From Rotaria sordida (lineage: Eukaryota; Rotifera; Eurotatoria; Philodinida; Philodinidae): 64,000 nucleotides of DNA. The notes below the pieces were generated by a model, which saw nothing but the letters and a program-made list of their open reading frames with translations, did no database searches and had not been told where the DNA came from. Numbering within the stretch: the stretch's first letter is position 1; each line of letters begins with the position of its first letter. The translations under genes were made by a program, and so were the position numbers. Shown piece by piece: positions 57,534 to 64,000 of the stretch. The stretch is taken from the NCBI GenBank assembly GCA_905250125.1, contig CAJNOL010000344.1, positions 2,924 through 66,923 on the forward strand. The letters run 5' to 3'.

Positions 57534-59891
57534 ATGATTAACAAACACAATCTAATTATATATTAACTATAAACAAAACGATGAAGAGTATATTGTGATT
57601 TATTTTTTGAATTCGATCAAAATAATGAAATATATTCAATAATTTCTTTTTAATGATCGCAAAATTCAAATTAGAATAATAGAAATTTATTAAGTTTGAT
57701 TTCTTTTAATTGTTACAAAAAATTCAATATGTCTAAATTGAATTTATAAAAAAAATTAATCATGATCTTTATCTTTAAAACATATTATCAAAATAGGCAC
57801 TCAGATGAAACAATTAGACGATAGAATTTTACAAAATCGTTCTATTACTTTTGTGAAATCAGCTGAAAATCGTAATCTCAGAAATCTTAATTAAGATTTC
57901 TGAGATTACGATTTTCAGCTGATCTTACGTCTGATTTTATGACTTAGATATTTTGTTAATTTATAATAAATTGTTTTTCTGTCTTACAATAATATTAATT
58001 GAAATATATATCACAGAAAACATGAGTCTATTCATTTCAGTAATCTTGTAAATGAATACAAAAGTTGATTATCAAAATTTTTCTTTGAAACAATCATCAA
58101 CAGATATATCTACATAAATCATGTATTCGAAATTAAATATCCTATTTTAGAACGAATTTAATGATGAAAATCATAGGTGTTAATACCTATGAATGAATGC
58201 AATTAAATAAAACTAGAATTAATATTAAAAAAATCTTAAAATTCATTAGAAACAATAATAAAGCAAAAAAAAGATCATATGTTTATACAACATGAAATAT
58301 TCATCGATCAATGTCATATGAAAGAAAGATTTGAATTCATGTTACAGTAAAGAAAAGTGATGCGATAATCGAAAGTTTATGGAATATGTTATAAACTCTT
58401 AGATACTCATTTGACAAATGGATATAAGTCATATTTCTCATTCAATAGATATCTAAAACCTAGATAATTTACGATATTGAGTGTTTTTATCGGTTTATGA
58501 GATTATATAGATTTACTCCTTTATATATAGATGTGAATATTATTCCTAGTACATATACAATATGTTGATTATTATCTTTCAATTAATATCTGCTTATCGT
58601 GTTTCATTAAATGAATATTATTTATCAAGATTTGTGAGTTTTCAATTAATTCTTAATTGTTTTCTATATTGGCAAAGTATTTTTCATCGATAAACTATAT
58701 TAATAATACAAAATTAAAATCTTATTAATACAATTGAAGATTTTATTTTAAATTCAAAAATTAAAGTATTTCTTTTCTTGCTGTTATTTCGTAATTTATG
58801 TAAACAATTTATAGATATTTTTCATTGAAATAAAGTATTTATTTAAAGAAACAATAATCATATGAAAATTATATTATACATATTGATTAGTTGATTCATG
58901 TACAAGTATTTCTTGTCTATATAGAAATTTTCTATTCTTTGTAAATTAAAACATCTTTAATTGATATTGCAAAAGTCAAGAATAATTTTGATTTAATTTA
59001 TTCTAGAATTTCCGTTATTTTTCATTTAATTATACACAACATTAGATATCTAAATGTACCTTAATATAAGCTAATAAACTCATCATGTTTGCTTTCTTAT
59101 CATCTTCTTCTTTCAATATACATGTCTATATATTGCATACAATCATCATATACAATGAGTGATTGATGATAGTCTGATGTTTATATATGTTTTTTAGCTA
59201 TCGTCTTAACACGTTAGTCTATCTTATACATCTAATCAATCGTTCTTTTTTTCTTACGGTCACTAAAATCAGACACATTCAATATAAATGATGATGAGAA
59301 ATTCCGGATATCGTTGATCAATGACATTTTAATAGTATACTAAGTACAAAAATTTGATTTAATATATATTTTTTTATTTTTCGAACTATTAAAAAATAAA
59401 TACTAGAAGAGAATCAATTCAATAATCAAAATCCATTACATTAATCAAAATAACAATATATATATTTTTTTCTTTCAAAAGAACAAAAAAAAATTGTATA
59501 TCAGAAATATGCCTGAGGAGTAATTAACGATAGAAGAGAAGTATTGTCTACTCTATTGATGATTGAATGCACCAATAATATCAACAAGAGTTAAGATCGT
59601 TCGTTTGCTTATACGTTTTTTTTTTTCAAATATATCTGCCGTTGGTAGCAACGGCTTTCTCTCGTGTTCGTCCGCTGTTTCTCTTCTTATTTTAAGAGAG
59701 AAAAAAATGTTTCGCTAGTCGGTCATTCTTCTAAACAAAAGCTGAATTTTCTTCTTCTTCTTCTTGTTCTTGTTCTTCTCTCGTTCTTTCTTTATTCTTT
59801 CGTGTCCGATTCATTTCATTAGAGAGAAGAGCCAGCAACGGTCGTCATTTCATTTTCTTTTCCTTTATTCTTCTTTCGTGGAACATAAAGA
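57534..59891. other. Intergenic region after the GPCR gene
   Basis: AT-rich, with the perfect palindrome at 57858-57923. The last 300 bp (59600-59891) are pyrimidine-rich and less AT-rich and look like the 5' flank of the next gene. No other coding frame is supported. Confidence 0.6.
57858..57923. repeat. Perfect 66-bp palindrome with no spacer
   Basis: Every base pairs with its partner around the centre between 57890 and 57891 (TCTTAA/TTAAGA). One half contains ATCAGCTGAAAATCGTAATC. It is far more exact than the other inverted repeats in the window. It lies about 325 bp beyond the GPCR stop codon. Confidence 0.97.
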
Positions 59892-60571
59892 ATGTCAGCC
59901 GAATTTCCCAATAGCTTTTATAACAATAATACAAATCGTATGTTTCCAAATTAAATGTGCTTTTTTTTTTGAAAATAAAAAAAAATGTATTTTTTTTCAG
60001 GATGGATGGGTAATGCTTATGAACCTGGTCAAAGTCTTAATTTAACACCACAGGTCGAAAAACCATGTCCACTTGTTCCACCTGTCATTGTTCCTTATAT
60101 TTATGGATCACCTATCGGATGGAATGCAGTGGTATGTGAAAAACTTTGTTTTATTATATTAAAATTTCATTTTTGTTTTCTTGTATAAAGATTGTTGGTT
60201 TATTATCTTGTTTACTTGCTTTGGTTTTTCTTTTGACATGTCTTTATTATATGGCTTTTCGTCGTCGTTATATGAAAGAAGTATCGGAATGTCCATCACC
60301 TGTAGCTCTTGTTGAAAAAACATCAGCATCAGCAAATTTGGTTACAAATACATCACAAACAGCTACAACAACATTTATTAATGAAACTGGTAAAGATACA
60401 AAAGTTAATACATTAAACGAACAAACAATAGGAACATCAGGTACTGGCGAATTTGTTGGTATGTCAACACTTGTTAATGGACATACATCACCATCACGTA
60501 CGAATGGTCTTTTGGCTAATGGTAATGCTGATCAATGTGAACTTCGTTTACTTCAACATGAAGATCATTAA
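59892..60571 (+). CDS. Small single-pass membrane protein, family not recognised (3 exons)
   Basis: Exons 59892-59937, 60001-60131 and 60191-60571, phase closed, 185 aa. Residues 1-59 are polar and proline-rich without a cleavable signal peptide (YEPGQSLNLTPQ, CPLVPPVIVPYIYG). One strong membrane helix follows at about residues 60-80 (IVGLLSCLLALVFLLTCLYY), then a basic stop-transfer patch (FRRRYMK) and a Ser/Thr/Asn-rich tail of about 95 residues, probably cytoplasmic by the positive-inside rule. That predicts an N-out, C-in (type III) protein. I do not recognise a family; it may be lineage-specific. The ATG at 59892 is the first in frame, and the splice pattern supports it better than the earlier frame starting at 59764. 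Confidence 0.75.
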
Positions 60572-63114
60572 AAAATCAATGAGTAAAAGTATTTAGGAAA
60601 TTTTTTTTTCGTTTTTGTTGTATTTATGTTACTTGTATTCGAATAATGAATGAATACATGAAATGATCTTGTCGTTGGTTCTCTTTATGTATGTATGTAT
60701 GTGTGTGTGTCTATGTGTATTTAAATATTCGTGCAATTATATGTGCTTCTTCTTGATGTGTTTATCTTTATTTGTGGAAAAATAATATAAATATCATTTA
60801 TCATCCTTTCATAAGTCATTAATAAATATCACTAATTCGAAGAAAAATTTATTTCGATCTTGTCAAAAGAAGAAAACAATTAATAAATCACTTTTTATAC
60901 CATACATGTTAATAGAAGGGGCACTACCAAAGTTTTTTTTTTCGTCAGCCCTTTGAAGAAATAAATATTCGAAGTCTAATTCTAATATGGTTTTCTAAAG
61001 TATCATCCTTCATTAAAAGTACACTGATGCCTTCGATTAAAATAGCTTGTGAAAATAGAGTTTGAGATAAATTTTTAGAGGATTGTTAATGGCTACTGAA
61101 AGCATGTATCACATGAGATTGCACCTGTTGAATCTAATTTTGTGTAGTTGGTATTTCAGTTTTAACACTAGATAGGACTCGCGTGGGTTTAGATCTGTGG
61201 AATATACTTTCATATGATTTAGGTCGATAAATTCATTGTGAGTTTAGCATGTCGATGGTCTCGCGTTTTCATAGTGGAGACTAGCACATCGAATACTGTT
61301 CTTCTATTTTTCTTCTGAAGCAGTTTGAAAACTCACGTTAGGTAGCTATTGACTGGTTAACTTCTATCTACTAGATCCGAATGGAATGGGCTTCGTTAGG
61401 CTACATTTTGTAGAACAAAATTCATGATATACTTGTTTGAACTTTTATTTTGATGAGCTTTGACTGCTCGTGGGTTATTTAATAACCATTGAGTCTTTGA
61501 CAACATTTCTTATTATCCTTTATTCTAATGATATAACTATGATCGATCACTAGTGAATAATGTCAAATATAATATTGAAATTGGTACATTCCAAGTCCTT
61601 CAGAAAATCATGAAACAATTGAACATGGAACTACTTTCAGTCATCAATAAACTAATAATGCACTTATCGAGTATAAAACATCGTAGAATTTTAAACAAAT
61701 AGACATGATTGGTGGTGAAATTATGATTCGAGTGTCTTCTATTAATTTGTATGTCTCATGGAAGCTATCTCCAATTATTGTTCGGCCAGCATCAACTGTT
61801 TCTGTGTAAACAGCAGCTGAACAGACAACCTGAACTTTCTCGGTTGAAATTCATGAGGCCTATTATGAACTATCTAATCTGAAGCTTCTCGATTCCAACT
61901 ACGCCTGTATTAAAAGGTCATACCTTTCATGTAAGTTGAACCAATTTTCTATTCATATAAAATCATAGTTCGAAATCGATCTCGTAAATCATGATCTGAA
62001 CGAAATATAAGAATATGACATTATACAAGGCATAGAAGTTTGAAATTTTGTACGTAATCGTAAATAACTCTATGCATTATTATCGAATACTTGACTTTAA
62101 AATACAACTTTTAGGGAGCAGACGAAAAAAAAACTTTTGTAGCACCCTATGTAAGTTTGTTTTACTTTATATAAATGAACTTTCTAGGTTCCATTCAAAG
62201 CTAAAATAATTGTCGAAAGTATGAAAAATTTTTGTTTTGTTTTATTTCGTAAAACTGAACTTTGATTTTTTAGTTGAACGTGATATATTTAATGAAATAC
62301 TATCTATCCTTTATCACTTTCAATGATTTTTGTTTTTGATTTGATTGATTGATTGTTTTTCAAAAATTTAGGTCGATAAAGTATAACGAAACATTTTAAA
62401 ATATGTCTCGAAAAAAGAAAAAAATTCAGATAACACTAAATGATTTTCTTACGAAATCATCTTATTGGGTAATCTGATTTTTCTATGTTCTTGTTGTCAT
62501 CAGTCATTCACTTGCTATATTGTGAGTGTCATTCTAATAAATGTCAAAACTGATTTTATCATTTTGAATAAGACGTTTTTCGAATGATAATGAAAATTAA
62601 CAGGGAAAAAACTCAGAAAGTAAAGTTATGTGAAAATATTGCATCAATATTATTGTATTAAACAGGTCGACCCTTTCTACTTGACGTCGCATATTTCCAA
62701 CAAAAAGGTAAAAAAGGGTATTTTTATTATTGCGAAATAGAAATAAAAAAAGAAAGTATGCTAAAAATTTATTCTACACTAATCGAAATAAGACCGATAA
62801 ATGTAATTTGACATAGCACTTATTAATAACTACAGGGTTCGTAAAGTGTATGAAAGATGATCATTTTTTAGACCTTTCTTTTCATTGTTCTGCTTGATTG
62901 ACTATTCGTACGCGTTCTCGGCATACTTTAAGTTTGACAGTCAAGTATGATATAACTATGTTTTGTTATTTTGTTAGCTATATGCTTATTTTTGATGCAT
63001 CAATTAGTACACATTATTGACGATTATCAATAAAAAAAAAAAACAAACAAACTATGGTTTGTGACTGAATGAATTGTTTTTCGTTTGTCAACATCTTATA
63101 TTTATTTCTAATAG
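60572..63114. other. Intergenic region before the ABCG gene
   Basis: Contains the 3' UTR of the small membrane-protein gene, the TIR element (60917-62148), and about 950 bp of AT-rich DNA that should hold the ABCG promoter and first exon. I could not identify that exon. Confidence 0.5.
60917..62148. mobile_element. Non-autonomous DNA element with 36-bp terminal inverted repeats
   Basis: The left end GGGGCACTACCAAAG plus a T-run and TTCGTCAGCCCT (60917-60952) is the near-perfect reverse complement of the right end (62113-62148), which reads AGGGAGCAGACG, an A-run, then CTTTTGTAGCACCCT. The interior (1.16 kb) has no transposase frame but shares 61150-61560 with ABCC intron 4 at 51570-52030. 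Target duplications are not clear. Confidence 0.75.
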
Positions 63115-64000
63115 GCTCTCCAAGCACATGTAACTAGAAATAATCTTCGAAAGCCTCAAGTTTTAACTTTAGGCGATTATGTACGACAAAATGTATGTTC
63201 ATAATAAAAATGATACTCTTTTATTTTTGATTGAAATCTTTTTTTATTCAATAGAATTTAACTTGGAGTGGACAAAATTATGCAAATGTACAACGTGATC
63301 TTGATTGGTATCAATATGTAAGACGACAAGCAAATATGCCAATTCAACGTGGTATTCCTTATGGTAAAAGACCAAGGCCTAAAATTCAATCACGAACTCA
63401 AAGTGTAATTCTATCTAATAATAATAAGGTTGGTCTAAGTAAAATAAATTCTAATGCTCCATCAGTTACTTTAACATGGCTTGATTTACAAGCTGAAATA
63501 CCACCAAAAGATAAAGGTATTACACGAACAATAACAAAAGCACTTTGTCGAACGAAAGAAATTAGTGAATCAAAAATATTATTAAAAGGAGGTAAGAATT
63601 AAAAAAGATTACTTTTCTTCTTATTTAAAATTTTAATTAATTTAGTTAGTGGTATTGTTAAACCAGGTCAATTATTAGCTATAATGGGTGCTAGTGGTGC
63701 TGGTAAAACAACATTAATGAATCTTTTAGCACATCGTCGACCTGGTGCATTAAAAATTGCTGGTGAAGTAAGAGTAAATGGAACAAAAATGGGTCGATAT
63801 ATAAATCGAGTAGCTGGTTATGTTCAACAAGAAGAATTATTTATACCATCAATGACAACAAGAGAACATTTATATTTTCATGTATAATTATTTTTATATT
63901 TATGTCGAGTATTTCTCGTGAAAATTTTTCTTTAGGCTATGTTAAGATTAAATCGTGATATGTCAAAAGAACAACGTATTAATCGTGTTGAAGATTTATT
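63115..64000 (+). CDS. ABCG: ABCG (White-type) half-transporter, N-terminal part, runs off right edge
   Basis: ABCG half-transporters dimerise to export lipids, sterols or pigments; the ATPase domain comes before the membrane domain. Visible exons: 63115-63192, 63255-63591, 63646-63881 and 63936 to beyond the window, with consistent phase. After a basic N-terminal region ([11 protein letters not shown]) the ATPase domain starts at VTLTWLDLQ, with Walker [18 protein letters not shown] and the Q-loop region [19 protein letters not shown], both typical of ABCG. Signature and Walker B lie outside the window. The first exon seen begins in phase 0 without an ATG, so a 5' exon is missing; the 2.5-kb gap upstream contains a transposon. 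Confidence 0.92.

Overview
The window looks like nuclear DNA of a small invertebrate animal, most likely a bdelloid rotifer. It is very AT-rich, exons are split by many short GT-AG introns (about 45-80 nt) and a few long ones, and codons end mostly in A or T. Every recognisable gene is a metazoan family, and one intron holds a GTGTGGG-type tract like the telomere repeat reported for bdelloids. The taxon is inferred from these features, not proven.

Layout from left to right. An adducin gene (minus) runs off the left edge (420-4536). A SMYD-type SET/MYND protein (minus) lies at 8211-9314. A KLHDC10-like kelch protein (minus, 9 exons) lies at 13021-16255. A 12-exon KDM6/UTX histone H3K27 demethylase homologue (plus) lies at 22979-35933. 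A 13-exon NR2C (TR2/TR4) nuclear receptor (plus) lies at 37534-41766. A 24-exon ABCC/MRP4-like transporter (minus) lies at 44797-53123. An intronless rhodopsin-type GPCR (plus) lies at 56592-57533. A small single-pass membrane protein of unknown family (plus) lies at 59892-60571. The 5' part of an ABCG half-transporter (plus) starts at 63115 and runs off the right edge. I joined exons by hand at GT/AG sites; the reading phase closes across every junction of the complete multi-exon genes (1036, 702, 1341, 479 and 185 aa).

The genes do not form one pathway. UTX and NR2C are neighbouring regulators of gene expression, but nothing here shows that they are co-regulated.

The most unusual content is non-coding. 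At least ten long imperfect inverted-repeat (foldback) elements of 0.5-2.1 kb lie in introns and intergenic DNA. One family occurs four times within the UTX gene alone. One foldback in the ABCC gene carries a nested 501-bp solo LTR with a perfect 5-bp target duplication. There is also a perfect 66-bp palindrome, an inverted telomere-like tract, a TIR element with a second copy of its interior in an ABCC intron, and a diverged 200-bp direct repeat. Among the coding genes, the UTX homologue has Tyr where the third iron-binding His of the JmjC domain should be, so it may be catalytically dead.
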